Under the pieces are notes generated by a model. The model searched no databases. It was given only the letters and a program-made list of their open reading frames with translations, and was not told the origin of the DNA. A DNA stretch of 64,000 bases from Paenibacillus xylaniclasticus (GTDB lineage Bacteria > Bacillota > Bacilli > Paenibacillales > Paenibacillaceae): NCBI RefSeq assembly GCF_004001065.1, contig NZ_BIML01000007.1:173059-237058 (forward strand). The letters are read 5' to 3'. Below, one piece after another: positions 16,862-26,274 of this stretch (position 1 is the first letter of the stretch; the number at the start of each line of letters is the position of its first letter). A program made the position numbers and the translations under genes.

Positions 16862-18310
16862 TTATAATTCAAAACGAGCGGCTATGTCCATGTTTGGTTC
16901 ATTAGGATGACGATATATCCCCGTTATTCTGTCATATACATATTCATTAGCCCAAGAGCTTGCGTATGCTGCAATATTTCTAACGGCTTCGGCGATAAAA
17001 TGGATTTCTTCTATTGTCATCGTGGGATGAAGGGATAGGCGAATCCAGCCTGGTTTGGCTCCTAATTCACCTGTGTCAATACGATCAGTGATAGCTTTGG
17101 ATGCGGATCTGGAAATGCCGAGGAGGTAATGGCCATACGTACCGGCACAGGAGCATCCGCCGCGTGCTTGTATGCCATATCGATCATTCAATAATCGAAC
17201 AACTAGGTTGTGACTGATCTCCTTCATATAAAAGGAGACAATGCCAATGCGATTCGTTAAATGACCATCAAGGATATGAACGTTTGGGATGGAGCTCAAG
17301 CGTTGAATTAATGTATCGGTTAGTCGTTTCTCCTGTGCAGAGATGGCATCAATGCCCATTTGTTCTTTGAGCCTTAGCGCTAGAGCGGTACGGATGGCCT
17401 GCATAAAGCCAGGTGTTCCACCGTCTTCACGGCGCTCTATGTCCTCGATGTATCGTTTCTCACCCCATGGATTGGTCCAAAGGACCGTACCTCCACCAGG
17501 GTGATCGGGGGCAGACTGTGATCGTTGGTATAATCCCCGGTTAAAAATGACGATGCCGCTGGAACCGGGACCGCCAAGAAACTTATGCGGGGACATGAAG
17601 ATCGCATCCAGACGTTCTGCCTCGTCTGCTGGATGCATATTGATTTCGACATAAGGTGCACAAGCGGAAAAGTCGACAAAGCAATATCCGTTATGCTTAT
17701 GGAGCACCTTAGCGAGCTCACCGTATGGCGTGATGACGCCAGTAACATTCGATGCCGCTGTAAACGCACCATACTTCAAAGGTCGATCGCGATAAGTATG
17801 CAGTAACGCAACGAGTATTGCAGAGCTTACTCGTCCGTCCTCATCTGGCGGGATAACCACCACATCGGCATTGGTTTCCGTCCAAGTTGTATGATTGCTG
17901 TGGTGTTCCATATGGGTGACGAATACAATCGGCTTTAGGGAGGGGGGCGGAGTCTGCTGCTTCAAGCCGAGCAGCCGTTGAAATTTACATACCGCACTTG
18001 TCATGCCTGGACCGCTGAAGAGCAGCACGTCGTCATCTGTCGCTCCGACATGGCTTTTGATAATGTGCTTCGCTTCCTCGTAAGCTCGAGTCGTTGCCAA
18101 TCCAGTAGCGCTTAGCTCCGTGTGCGGATTCGCAATCATGGGACCGAATTCGTTCGTGAGCTTGTCCTCAATGGGTCGATACAATCTGCCGCTTGCAGCC
18201 CAATCGGCATATAGTAAACGTTGTTGACCATATGGAGTCGAGATCATGTGGTCAATTCCGATAATGTTATGACGAATAGCCTCGAATGAATGGCTGGGAA
18301 ACGTCTGCAA
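16862..18310 (-). CDS. Class V aminotransferase, cysteine desulfurase-like
   Basis: This PLP enzyme has the lysine in MSPHKFLGGPGSSG, the substrate-side histidines in THMEHHSNHTTW, DFSACAPY, and a cysteine motif RGGCSCAGTYGHYLLG in the position of the SufS/NifS catalytic loop. With about 482 residues it is longer than SufS (about 410), with extra sequence in the C-terminal third. No iron-sulfur scaffold genes are nearby, so the sulfur acceptor is unknown and the reaction is inferred from the family only. TTG 18310 is preferred: AAAGGAG lies 9 nt upstream. The GTG at 18343 would add 11 residues but has no ribosome binding site. Confidence 0.82.
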   Translation of the reverse strand: MQTFPSHSFEAIRHNIIGIDHMISTPYGQQRLLYADWAASGRLYRPIEDKLTNEFGPMIANPHTELSATGLATTRAYEEAKHIIKSHVGATDDDVLLFSGPGMTSAVCKFQRLLGLKQQTPPPSLKPIVFVTHMEHHSNHTTWTETNADVVVIPPDEDGRVSSAILVALLHTYRDRPLKYGAFTAASNVTGVITPYGELAKVLHKHNGYCFVDFSACAPYVEINMHPADEAERLDAIFMSPHKFLGGPGSSGIVIFNRGLYQRSQSAPDHPGGGTVLWTNPWGEKRYIEDIERREDGGTPGFMQAIRTALALRLKEQMGIDAISAQEKRLTDTLIQRLSSIPNVHILDGHLTNRIGIVSFYMKEISHNLVVRLLNDRYGIQARGGCSCAGTYGHYLLGISRSASKAITDRIDTGELGAKPGWIRLSLHPTMTIEEIHFIAEAVRNIAAYASSWANEYVYDRITGIYRHPNEPNMDIAARFEL

Positions 18311-18640
18311 TAGAATGCTCTCCTTTATGATTTCTGAACTCACTTTATAACAAGCCTTAATTATCGCATAATAACGGTGTTTATCGGCTGTCTATAGTAT
18401 CTATTCTATTGCTGCGGACATTAATAAGTGACGGCCTTTATACATATGGATATTTTGATGAAGTAAAGAATGTATATTTGATATCGATATCGTAATGACC
18501 ATGTTCAATTCCAACGTACAGGCACAGATAGGCCTATGCCCACATATAATGTAGAACGGACTTCGAAGCGCGCCGGTCAGGTGGGTGTACTCTTGCTTCA
18601 CTACACGTCGCCGGCAGACCAACCTGGGGGTGTACGGTTC
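18311..18640. other. Intergenic region upstream of sigK
   Basis: This 330-nt region separates the divergent aminotransferase and sigK. It holds a perfect 12-bp palindrome GATATCGATATC at 18480-18491 and a CATATAAT near 18541 that resembles a sigma-E -10 box, but I find no -35 at the right distance. An upstream in-frame start at 18536 is not credited because it has no ribosome binding site. Confidence 0.4.
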
Positions 18641-19339
18641 ATGGGATTGTTCGCTGCTGTTGCGCTGTTCATCAAGCAGCTGTCGCTGCTTGTCTCTTAT
18701 GTCAAAAATAATGCGTTTCCACAACCGCTTCAAGAAGAAGAAGAGATGAAGCATTTGCAGCTGATGGCCGAAGGTAACCAGCATTCGCGCAATTTACTGA
18801 TCGAGCATAACCTTCGGTTGGTCGCACATATCGTCAAAAAATTCGACAATACCGGAGAAGATCTCGAGGATTTGATCTCTATCGGTACGATTGGCCTAAT
18901 CAAAGCGATCGAGAGCTTCCAGCCGAACAAAGGGACGAAGCTTGCGACGTTCGCTGCTCGTTGCATCGAGAACGAGATCCTCATGCACTTGCGCTCGTTG
19001 AAGAAGACACGCAAGGACGTGTCGCTGCATGACCCAATCGGGACGGACAAGGAAGGGAACGAAATTACGCTGATCGATATCCTCGGCTCGGAAGCTGATG
19101 ACGTGGTCGAGAAGGTGCAGCTGAAAATCGAGAAAAGCAAGATTTATCGGAATCTTGATATATTAGATGAACGCGAGAAAGAGGTTGTTGTAGGCCGGTT
19201 CGGACTGGAGCAAGGAGGTGAGGAGCGGACGCAGCGGGAGATCGCGAAGGAGCTGGGGATTAGCCGGAGCTATGTGTCTAGGATCGAGAAGCGGGCTCTT
19301 ATGAAGCTGTATCATGAGTTTTATAAGGCGAAGAAGTGA
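18641..19339 (+). CDS. sigK: Sporulation sigma factor SigK (pro-sigma-K)
   Basis: The 232-residue protein is the late mother-cell sigma factor. It begins with a hydrophobic pro-sequence ([19 protein letters not shown]) followed by [11 protein letters not shown], the junction where SpoIVFB cleaves the Bacillus protein. Sigma region 2 follows ([48 protein letters not shown]), then region 4 ([26 protein letters not shown]). The gene is continuous, unlike the skin-interrupted sigK of B. subtilis 168. ATG 18641 follows GGGGGTG. Its presence shows that the organism belongs to an endospore-forming lineage. Confidence 0.96.
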   Translation: MGLFAAVALFIKQLSLLVSYVKNNAFPQPLQEEEEMKHLQLMAEGNQHSRNLLIEHNLRLVAHIVKKFDNTGEDLEDLISIGTIGLIKAIESFQPNKGTKLATFAARCIENEILMHLRSLKKTRKDVSLHDPIGTDKEGNEITLIDILGSEADDVVEKVQLKIEKSKIYRNLDILDEREKEVVVGRFGLEQGGEERTQREIAKELGISRSYVSRIEKRALMKLYHEFYKAKK

Positions 19340-19346
19340 TAATAGG

Positions 19347-19371
19347 GCTGCTCCGTGAGGAGTGGCTTTTT
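19347..19371 (+). terminator. Intrinsic terminator of sigK
   Basis: The 8-bp stem gctgctcc / ggagtggc (two G-T pairs) with loop gtga is followed by TTTTTAT. Confidence 0.75.
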
Positions 19372-19517
19372 ATATTATTATCTCATATGAGGGGATTTCG
19401 ATTGAATTTTTATCGCAGCACTTCCAGGCTCTTTGAATTATGAAATTGACTCATTTATGCAATGATAATTTATAATTAATAATTGAAATAAATGGTATTT
19501 AAAAACAATTATATACA

Positions 19518-19535
19518 CAGTCACTAGCGTTGCAT
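19518..19535 (+). repeat. Left inverted repeat of the IS4-family element
   Basis: CAGTCACTAGCGTTGCAT is an exact reverse complement of 20869-20886. Confidence 0.85.
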
Positions 19536-19650
19536 TAATATTCTTAGAATCTTCATAACTATCTGTCATATATGAATTTACGCATAAAAAATCCTTTACA
19601 ATAGATATGGTAGGTAGCCCTGTCCATAATCCATTGAAAGGATTATCCGC

Positions 19651-20716
19651 ATGGACAAGCATACTCTATTATCTTCGTTTGGTAAATGTTAGCCCCAATA
19701 TGTACGAGAACGTTCACAGATCGGATTGCTGAAACCCAACAAGATAAATACTTGAAGAAGCTGACGACTACTGCGTACCTGAAGTTGTTTCTGCATGCGC
19801 AATTGCAAGGCAGAGAAGGACTTCGGCATATCGCCGACGATGTGCTTTGCATTTCAACGTGAACTTGGGCTCACGTCAATCTCAGCAGCGCAACTTAGTC
19901 GGAAACACAATCAGGTGGATTCTGGACTGCTCCAACAGGTGTTCGAGCGGCTCGTTAAACGGATATTTACAACATATCGTGCGCCGGTTCATCGCAGCAA
20001 GATCAAGCTCATCGACTCTACAACCGTTGCGTTATGCCTACAGAAATACAAGTGGGCATCATTCCGTAAGACGAAAGCTGGTATCAAGCTCCACATGCGG
20101 CTAGCATTTGTCGGTGAAGAAGACGTCATTCCGGACAAGGCAACCATTACGAATGCCAGGAAGAATGATCGCACACAGCTTGATGAACTTGTAGATGAAC
20201 CTGGTGTTACGTATGTGTTCGACCGTGGTTATATCGACTACTCGGCATACAATGGCTATTGCGACAACAAGATTTACTTCGTGACGCGTTTGAAAAGCAA
20301 TGCTCTTTTGTGGAACCACTGGAAGCATTCGAAATCCCTCAGGGCAGCAACATCCACGCTGACATGCTAGTTTAGTAACGAATCGATTCGACCTGACTTG
20401 TGATGAGATCAGTGACATGTACCGCAGTCGCAGGGCAATTGAAACGTTCTTCAAGTGGATGAAACAGCATCTTCGGATCAAGCACTTTCATGGACAAAGC
20501 GATCGCGCGGTGTATAATCAGATATGGATCGCGCTTATTGCTTTCTGCTTGCTCTTGCTTGTTAAGCTAGAGACAAAGGTTAACCATAGCTTGTTACAGC
20601 TGAGTCGCTGGTTGACGAAATTATTATGGTAGCCTTATGCCGAGTGGCTTCAACGGTTGAAGCAGAAACCAAGTCGGGTATCTCTAGGAAGACGACGAAT
20701 AACGACTGTCGACTGA
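19651..20716 (+). pseudogene. IS4-family transposase, multiply frameshifted
   Basis: Pieces in different frames assemble into an IS4-family DDE transposase. They are MDKHTLLSSFGK (frame lost near 19686), KLTTTAYLKLFLHAQLQG with a shift near 19850, KLIDSTTVAL (first D), YVFDRGYIDYSAY (second D), a shift near 20320, and MYRSRRAIETFFKWMK (glutamate in the YREK pattern). An in-frame TAG at 20630-20632 precedes a final segment PYAEWLQRLKQKPSRVSLGR ending at 20716. At least three indels make it non-functional. Confidence 0.85.
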
Positions 20717-20868
20717 TCGATTAGCGCAACTATCATTTTACTTATGTGATCACATTTACATAATTCAACCAAATGGATAGAGCTACCTTTAAGAGGCGCT
20801 CGACCTTTTTGGGGTTTCTGACCAAAAAACGTTATCATAATTTTCAGACAGAAAGTAGATCAGTGTTT

Positions 20869-20886
20869 ATGCAACGCTAGTGACTG
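20869..20886 (-). repeat. Right inverted repeat of the IS4-family element
   Basis: ATGCAACGCTAGTGACTG is the perfect partner of 19518-19535. Confidence 0.85.
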
Positions 20887-20953
20887 GAACTATAGCATAA
20901 TTTCATCTATTATTGTTAGTTGGATTCTTAGTGTTCCTTCATTAATGTGTGCT

Positions 20954-21290
20954 TCATTCTGTAGATTTTGCCTTCAAAATCAAAAACATGTAAATGTCAT
21001 CATGTGTTAGCCGATCAAACATTGCTGCTGCCACCTGATCGTCTGTAAAGACAGAACCCCGTTTAAAAATTTAAGGTTCGTCGTAATTGCAAGACTGCGG
21101 CTTTCATAGCGATGACGCAGAATTACAATTGTGGGCCTTCCTTGTTAAACGGAATATAACCCCACTCATCTAGGATTAGAAGCTGGTACCACTGAATTTC
21201 GCTCGCAATCGCAAGCTGCAACGTTGCAAGCAGTTTCACGCCATGCCGGTCATGTCTATCAAGCTTCATGTAAATGTGGAATCCTGCACG
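20954..21290 (-). pseudogene. IstB-like ATP-binding protein remnant (IS21 family)
   Basis: Read on the minus strand, segments in different frames give RHDRHGVKLLATLQLAIA, then WYQLLILDEWGYIPFNKEG (the Walker B region typical of IstB), then LRHRYESRSLAITTN, then DDQVAAAMFDRLTHDDIYMF, ending at a stop at 20956-20954. Several indels separate them, and the N-terminal third with Walker A is missing. This is a fossil of an IS21-family helper gene. Confidence 0.75.
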
Positions 21291-21463
21291 GCTGAGCAAT
21301 GATATTATGCCTGTTACAACTTTGTGAACATTAAATGATAATTCAAATATGCTATTATCCCTTCATACCTCCTATACCGATATAACCTTAATCAGAAAGA
21401 TCATTCGACTTTCATAAGTATCATTTGGTCGAGTTGGATTAAATGGAGGACCTACTAGACATC

Positions 21464-23170
21464 ATGAAGACATCTAGGTTTAGACTTGCAATTGCAACTA
21501 AGATCGTTAGTGGATTTATGGCAGTACTGGTGTTATTGGCTGTTGTTTCATGGATTTCTATAGTACAAGTAGACAAAGTGGATTCATCTTATTCGAATTT
21601 GCTCAAAAGACGTGAAATTGTCGTCGAAAATGTTAAGCAGTTGAAAACCGAAACGATCGCACAGGAGAACGCGATTAAAGGTCTATTGTTAACAAATGAC
21701 GGGAAATTTAGGAAAGAATATTCAGACTCTCTGGAAATATACAATGAGTCATTCGAACAGTTTGAAGTTACCGCACCTAATGAAGCGGCCAAAAAGCAAA
21801 TTAACGATCTCAATGCAGCATATGCAACGTATCACGCATTGATCGAAAAGATCATCGAGCTTCATGAATTAAACAGCGACGAAGATGTGGAATTATTGAT
21901 GTCGGCTGAGTTCCAAGAAGCAGAAGCGAGCTTTAATGAGAAGATAGACGGTGTATTAAATACAGCTACAACTGTAATGGCCAAAGATCAAGCTGAAGCT
22001 GCACAAAAAACTAATTTCATCCATAATATGCTCATTTGGGCGACGGTAATTGCGGTTGTATTGGGGATCGCGATCAGTTTATTCATTAGCCGGTTTATTT
22101 CTAAGCCTGTTATGAAGGTTTCGGCAGTCATGGGCAGATTGGCAAACGGAGATTTCTCGATTGAACGGGTAAAAATTAAGAACAGAGACGAAATCGGGGA
22201 CATGGTGGACTCGATGAATCGAATGGTTCAGGAGTTAGGTGGTATGCTTTCGAACGTCTCGGAATCGAGCGAATATCTCGCGGCCTCCGCGGAACAGCTG
22301 TCGGCATCCTCAGATCAAAGCCGAACCACTGCTGGACGAGTCGTTCATATTTCACAGCAAAGCGCGGCAGGAGCGGAGAGACAGCTCGAATCATTTAAAG
22401 AAACATCAGGTAATGTGGAGGAAATCGTATCGGAAGTCGAGCGAATCTCCCAATCGAGTGAAGCGATGCTGGAAGCGACAGTGCATTCCACAGAATCAAC
22501 GAACAAGGCTGTATCATTGATCAATAACGTAGTCGTACAAATGAACGAAATTAACTTGACTACGGAAAGCACAGCGCAGGTCATTCGACTACTAGAGGAA
22601 CGTTCCCATAATATTAGTGCGGTCGTTTCCTTGATTACAACCATATCGCAGCAGACCAATTTGTTAGCTCTTAATGCGGCAATTGAAGCTGCGCGCGCAG
22701 GCGAACAAGGTAAAGGCTTTGCAGTAGTCGCTGATCAAATCCGTAAGCTGGCAGAAGAAACACGTCGTTCTGCAGAAGAAGTAATTGAATTGATTACGTT
22801 GATCCAACAAGGCATTGCTGAGGCAGCTGAATATATGGAGAAGGAAGGCCAGCTTGTCACGGATGGATTAACAAGCACGCATGAGGCGAAGGACGCTTTC
22901 GCGGATATAGCAGCCTCTATTCTTAACGTTACCCGGCAAGTGAGAGAAGTTACAGCTTCGGTTGATGAAATTAAAGATTTCAGTAAGCAAATCACCGTCA
23001 AAATTGAACATGTGAACGCGATATCCGAAGAGGGACTTCAATTATCTCTTGAAAGCTCTGCCGCATCTGAAGAGCAATTGTTGGCTATGCAAGAGATGAT
23101 GGATTCGGTACAAAATCTATCTCGACTCGCAGAAGATATGCAGCGTCAAGCTGCACGGTTTAAATTTTGA
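21464..23170 (+). CDS. Methyl-accepting chemotaxis protein
   Basis: The 568-residue transmembrane chemoreceptor has a first membrane helix near residues 10-33, an extracytoplasmic four-helix-type sensor up to about residue 180, a second helix near 186-207 followed by a HAMP domain, and a cytoplasmic signalling domain. The signalling domain contains the invariant hairpin tip [20 protein letters not shown] and [20 protein letters not shown]. It signals to CheA/CheW, which are not in this window, and its ligand is unknown. The start is either ATG 21464, 14 nt from GGAGG, or ATG 21443, seven residues longer but without a ribosome binding site. A strong terminator follows. Confidence 0.93.
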   Translation: MKTSRFRLAIATKIVSGFMAVLVLLAVVSWISIVQVDKVDSSYSNLLKRREIVVENVKQLKTETIAQENAIKGLLLTNDGKFRKEYSDSLEIYNESFEQFEVTAPNEAAKKQINDLNAAYATYHALIEKIIELHELNSDEDVELLMSAEFQEAEASFNEKIDGVLNTATTVMAKDQAEAAQKTNFIHNMLIWATVIAVVLGIAISLFISRFISKPVMKVSAVMGRLANGDFSIERVKIKNRDEIGDMVDSMNRMVQELGGMLSNVSESSEYLAASAEQLSASSDQSRTTAGRVVHISQQSAAGAERQLESFKETSGNVEEIVSEVERISQSSEAMLEATVHSTESTNKAVSLINNVVVQMNEINLTTESTAQVIRLLEERSHNISAVVSLITTISQQTNLLALNAAIEAARAGEQGKGFAVVADQIRKLAEETRRSAEEVIELITLIQQGIAEAAEYMEKEGQLVTDGLTSTHEAKDAFADIAASILNVTRQVREVTASVDEIKDFSKQITVKIEHVNAISEEGLQLSLESSAASEEQLLAMQEMMDSVQNLSRLAEDMQRQAARFKF

Positions 23171-23171
23171 T

Positions 23172-23210
23172 GACCGCGTGTCGGCGTTAGCCGACAGCGG
23201 TCTTTTTTTT
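23172..23210 (+). terminator. Strong intrinsic terminator
   Basis: A 13-bp stem (gaccgc and tgtcggc paired with gccgaca and gcggtc, one bulged G) with loop gtta is followed by eight T. Confidence 0.92.
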
Positions 23211-23248
23211 GCGCCTGACGGCGCAATCGACTAAGGTTTGAAAATCTC

Positions 23249-24175
23249 TTATTCGGAACAGGCATCTTCTGACCAATAAACATAGTAAGTTCCCCTTAAA
23301 TGATCTAAAGCTTTTAATCTCTCATGAAGTTCTGGTTTTTCCTCGGTTATCTGTCGTTGATTGACGATTGGTATTGAGATATAGAGTTTATTGACCTCGG
23401 TGACTAAAGGGTTCTCCACTTTTACCAGTGAGATATCTTTGGTCACTCTCAATAGATGCGGCATATACAGAAGCTTCTTTAATTCATGGGAAGTACAATC
23501 ATGCGAGAGTAAATGATGGAGTAACTCAATATCTGTCATCGTTACGAGACTTTCATGTTTGAGTAAGCCGCGCATCAATATACGTTCTATCAGATTTTTT
23601 AATACAGCATTCACACCAAGATTAGTGGCAGAAGCATGCAGTTTGGCCTCGGAGCATATGAGCTCGAATAAGAGTAGTCCGTTGTTCAAGTCGGAATGAA
23701 GTAATCCATTGCTTGTTGAATGAGATAAAATAAAGGATTTCGGAGATATTGGCATCTGCCCATAAGCTGAGGCTGTACGAACCCATGAATCCAGGTGATC
23801 AAGATGGACATTAGGATAAGTTGAACGCAACAAGCTTTGCTGTAAGCCTGAAATACATTTGATAACTTCATCTTTTGGAATGCTGTATTTTCTAAGAATC
23901 GAGGAAATATTCCGATCTTGTTCAATGATCTCTTCTGTTATTGCATGATGGTTTCTCTCAAGAATGGGCTCAAGTAGATGACTGAAAGGTAGGTGGCCAA
24001 TATCGTGTAATAATGCGGCAACACGGAGTGTAATATTCGTCGGTTCAAAATAAGCGATAAGTGAGAATACGCCCAGTGTATGCTGCAATCTGTTGAACTG
24101 TAAAGGCGTATTTATGAATGTGGCACCCCCGTGATTGAGAAACTGCAATCTTTGAAACCGCGGGGTTGAAAGCAA
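23249..24175 (-). CDS. HD-domain phosphohydrolase, 5' end probably frameshifted
   Basis: The protein shows the HD-superfamily pattern: FNRLQHTLGV (first histidine), ALLHDIGHLPFSHLLE (HD motif) and YPNVHLDHLDSW. It is a divalent-metal phosphohydrolase of the dGTPase-like branch with unknown substrate. The annotated TTG at 24175 has no ribosome binding site. Upstream in this frame WQLETTLQPVEIE is coding-like and then meets a TAG at 24217-24215. The alternative frame reads GDTIYEP just downstream of GGAGGAG (about 24240), so the natural start was probably there. A single lost base near 24216-24219 would have split YEP-x-WQLETT. Confidence 0.72.
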   Translation of the reverse strand: MLSTPRFQRLQFLNHGGATFINTPLQFNRLQHTLGVFSLIAYFEPTNITLRVAALLHDIGHLPFSHLLEPILERNHHAITEEIIEQDRNISSILRKYSIPKDEVIKCISGLQQSLLRSTYPNVHLDHLDSWVRTASAYGQMPISPKSFILSHSTSNGLLHSDLNNGLLLFELICSEAKLHASATNLGVNAVLKNLIERILMRGLLKHESLVTMTDIELLHHLLSHDCTSHELKKLLYMPHLLRVTKDISLVKVENPLVTEVNKLYISIPIVNQRQITEEKPELHERLKALDHLRGTYYVYWSEDACSE

Positions 24176-24493
24176 TTCAATTTCAACAGGCTGGAGTGTA
24201 GTCTCTAATTGCCACTAGGCTCGTAAATTGTGTCTCCTCCAGGCAATGGATAATTGGTTTGCAGGGGATACAAGAGCATCAACACCTTTTTTAATGAGCC
24301 GTAGATTAATACTAATATGTTCAATAAGCGACGGTAGTCTTTCTAGCATATCATATTATAAATTATTTTTGATGTAAATTCTTAAATGATTTATTATATT
24401 TTCTGAAAATGAAAAAGGTTGTTTATTCTGGATTAAATTGTGGTATATATGATTTGTCAGTATTAGATGTGTAAGAATGGGATGTGAATTTTG

Positions 24494-24916
24494 ATGACAG
24501 GAAGATCAAATATGTGGTGGGTGCTTGGGGCTTCGGCTGTTGCTGTCATTGTGCTGGTCTTTGTAGGAAGGGAAATATTGAACTCTAACACGGTCCGTCA
24601 GTTTCTACCTCTCTCTGTCTCCATAGACAATCAGTCCGATGCGGCTATTGTATCGGTTGAGGTTGGCCTCGAATCCAATTCGAGCTCTGCTGCGGCTCAG
24701 GTTAATAAGCGAGACTTGATCATTAAATCGGGGACATCAGCAACGATTAAGCCCGATCTCAAACTATCCGGTGAGAGCAGCGTCTATCTCCTGTTCACAG
24801 ATGAGAATGGCCGAAGCATCAAAGAAACGGTGTGCTCCTATACCGAGTCGTTGTCGGGATATTCTTCTGTTGTTATCTATAATGATACCGTAAAGGTCGA
24901 TGAAAGGTGTTCTTAA
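24494..24916 (+). CDS. Hypothetical membrane-anchored protein, 140 aa
   Basis: One N-terminal membrane helix (WWVLGASAVAVIVLVFVG) is followed by a beta-rich extracytoplasmic domain (SVSIDNQSDAAIVSVEVGLES...SVYLLFTDENGR). This has the look of an immunoglobulin-like or accessory fold, but I cannot assign a family. The ATG at 24494 has GGGATGTG upstream. Confidence 0.6.
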   Translation: MTGRSNMWWVLGASAVAVIVLVFVGREILNSNTVRQFLPLSVSIDNQSDAAIVSVEVGLESNSSSAAAQVNKRDLIIKSGTSATIKPDLKLSGESSVYLLFTDENGRSIKETVCSYTESLSGYSSVVIYNDTVKVDERCS

Positions 24917-24954
24917 AGAACTGTTATTCTCGCAACAATTTGACGCGGTGAGTT

Positions 24955-25685
24955 ATGATGAAGATATACCTAAATAAGGCGCTGATAATGAAATCGCGAA
25001 CCATAATTTTTATGCTGCTTATGACGGATTCAAGCAAATGGGTTTTGAAATACGCTATTTTCAAGATGTAAATGAATTGTCTGATCATTAGAAGGAAGAC
25101 GTTATTGTTAGTTATGTTAACGATGTTAGAGCGATGCTTGGCAAATATGATATTGTTGCACCTGAGATGGACTATCCAGAAGAATTAACTTCTTTCTTAG
25201 GAAGAAAGGTATGGAAGTCAAGACTGAGCACGATCGCAAATAACCCGGATAATTGGAACGTATTTATTAAGCCGGTTGAGGATAAGAGGTTTACCGGAGT
25301 TGTGGTTAGAGGCACGAGGGATTTAATGGGATGCGGGATATATGGTGAAGATCCTGAAATATTATGCTCGGATGTAGTTAATTTCGTAGCGGAGTGGAGA
25401 TGCTTCGTCAGATACGGGAATATTCTAGATGTTCGCAGGTATAGGGGAGACTGGAGGCTGCATTGCGACTATCGAGTCATTGATAATATCGTCAAGCAAT
25501 TCAAGTCCGCACCTAAAGGATATGCTGTAGATATAGGCGTAACCGATAAAGGGGAGACATTGTTAATTGAGGTGAACGACGGGTATGCATTGGGGCATTA
25601 TGGATTGTCTTCTTTGGACTATGCGAAGTTATTATCCGCAAGATGGTCAGAATTGACGAATACGACTGATGAGTGCGCCTTTTAA
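24955..25685 (+). pseudogene. ATP-grasp domain protein (R2K/DUF4343-like), broken by a frameshift and an amber codon
   Basis: The gene begins MMKIYLNKA at ATG 24955. It loses frame around 24979-24984 and continues as DNEIANHNFYAAYDGFKQMGFEIRYF. It then meets TAG at 25089-25091 (after NELSDH) before KEDVIVSYVNDVRAMLGKYD. The long open part shows VFIKPVEDKRFTGVVV, VAEWRCFVRYG and VDIGVTDKGETLLIEVNDGYALGHYG, which match the ATP-grasp catalytic layout of the R2K family. Such enzymes ligate amino or carboxyl groups using ATP; the substrate is unknown. Confidence 0.75.
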
Positions 25686-25758
25686 GCCTTGAAAGAATAT
25701 AGCCAAATAATTTTGGTCATTGAATATGTCTGGGACTGCTCAATAAGCCCCAAGAAAA

Positions 25759-25800
25759 GTTGTGCGGAAAACAATGATGCTGTTTTCTGCACAACCTTTT
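25759..25800 (-). terminator. Terminator of the MBL-fold gene
   Basis: A 15-bp stem (gttgtgcggaaaaca with tgttttctgcacaac, one G-T pair) is followed on the minus strand by TTTTCTTGG. Its position just after 25815 supports that point as the real gene end. Confidence 0.8.
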
Positions 25801-25814
25801 GTTCGTTTTGGTTA

Positions 25815-26185
25815 TTAAGCTTTATATCTATGAATGAGATGCTGCAGTGTCTCCTGAATATCTCCCTGAAACACCCCCCATGGTAGCATATGAGCTGCTT
25901 GATATCATATTCAAGCAGTTTCTCTACAGAGGTTATGGCTTCTTCCAGGTCAAGTGTATGCTGCGGATTCGCGATGTTGTGCTTCCCATCCTCAATGACT
26001 AAGGCATCACCTGCAATAAGCGTCTTGCTAGAAGGCAAGTACAAGGAGATATGTCCTGGCAAATGGCCGGGTGTATGAATGATTTCTATCCCATCGCACC
26101 AAGGAAGCTTTTCACCGCTTGATACCGTTCGATCAATAACAGCCGTTTCGATCGAGGTCGGATGATCAGGAAGTGCAGGATACAA
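25815..26185 (-). pseudogene. MBL-fold metallohydrolase, truncated and frameshifted
   Basis: The metal-binding half HTPGHLPGHISLYLP and LIAGDAL is intact. The N-terminal HxHxDH motif that every active member needs is missing, so the gene is 5'-truncated. At a run of six C (25874-25879) the frame is lost. With one more base it would continue as YHGGVFQGDIQETLQHLIHRYKA to a TAA at 25817-25815, right before a terminator. The longer open frame to 25682 is an artefact of the frameshift. Confidence 0.8.
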
Positions 26186-26274
26186 TGATTCTTCATAAGC
26201 CTCTTCCTAATTATTCTATAACAAGTTTCCGCTAGGAGCTAACCAAAGAAATAGCGATACCTATGGAGTGATTG

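Larger units (their letters stand above)
19518..20886 (+). mobile_element. IS4-family insertion sequence, decayed
   Basis: A 1369-bp element is bounded by perfect 18-bp inverted repeats, CAGTCACTAGCGTTGCAT. It contains a single transposase gene with the IS4 DDE motifs, including Y(2)R(3)E(6)K, broken by several indels. No clear target duplication flanks it: the 12 bp on either side differ. It is therefore old or has recombined. It lies between the sigK terminator and an IS21 IstB remnant. Confidence 0.85.

Noticed and set aside
18541..18548. CATATAAT upstream of sigK as a sigma-E -10 box
   Set aside because: The nearest ATA that could be a -35 is too close (about 12 nt). sigK is expected to be sigma-E dependent, but I cannot place the promoter from this match alone.
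19500..20900. Target-site duplication around the IS4-family element
   Set aside because: The sequences outside the inverted repeats (ATTATATACA on the left, GAACTATAGC on the right) do not match as a direct repeat.
25682..25814. C-terminal extension of the MBL-fold frame
   Set aside because: It is read in a shifted frame after the homopolymer and crosses the terminator of the gene. It is not real coding sequence.
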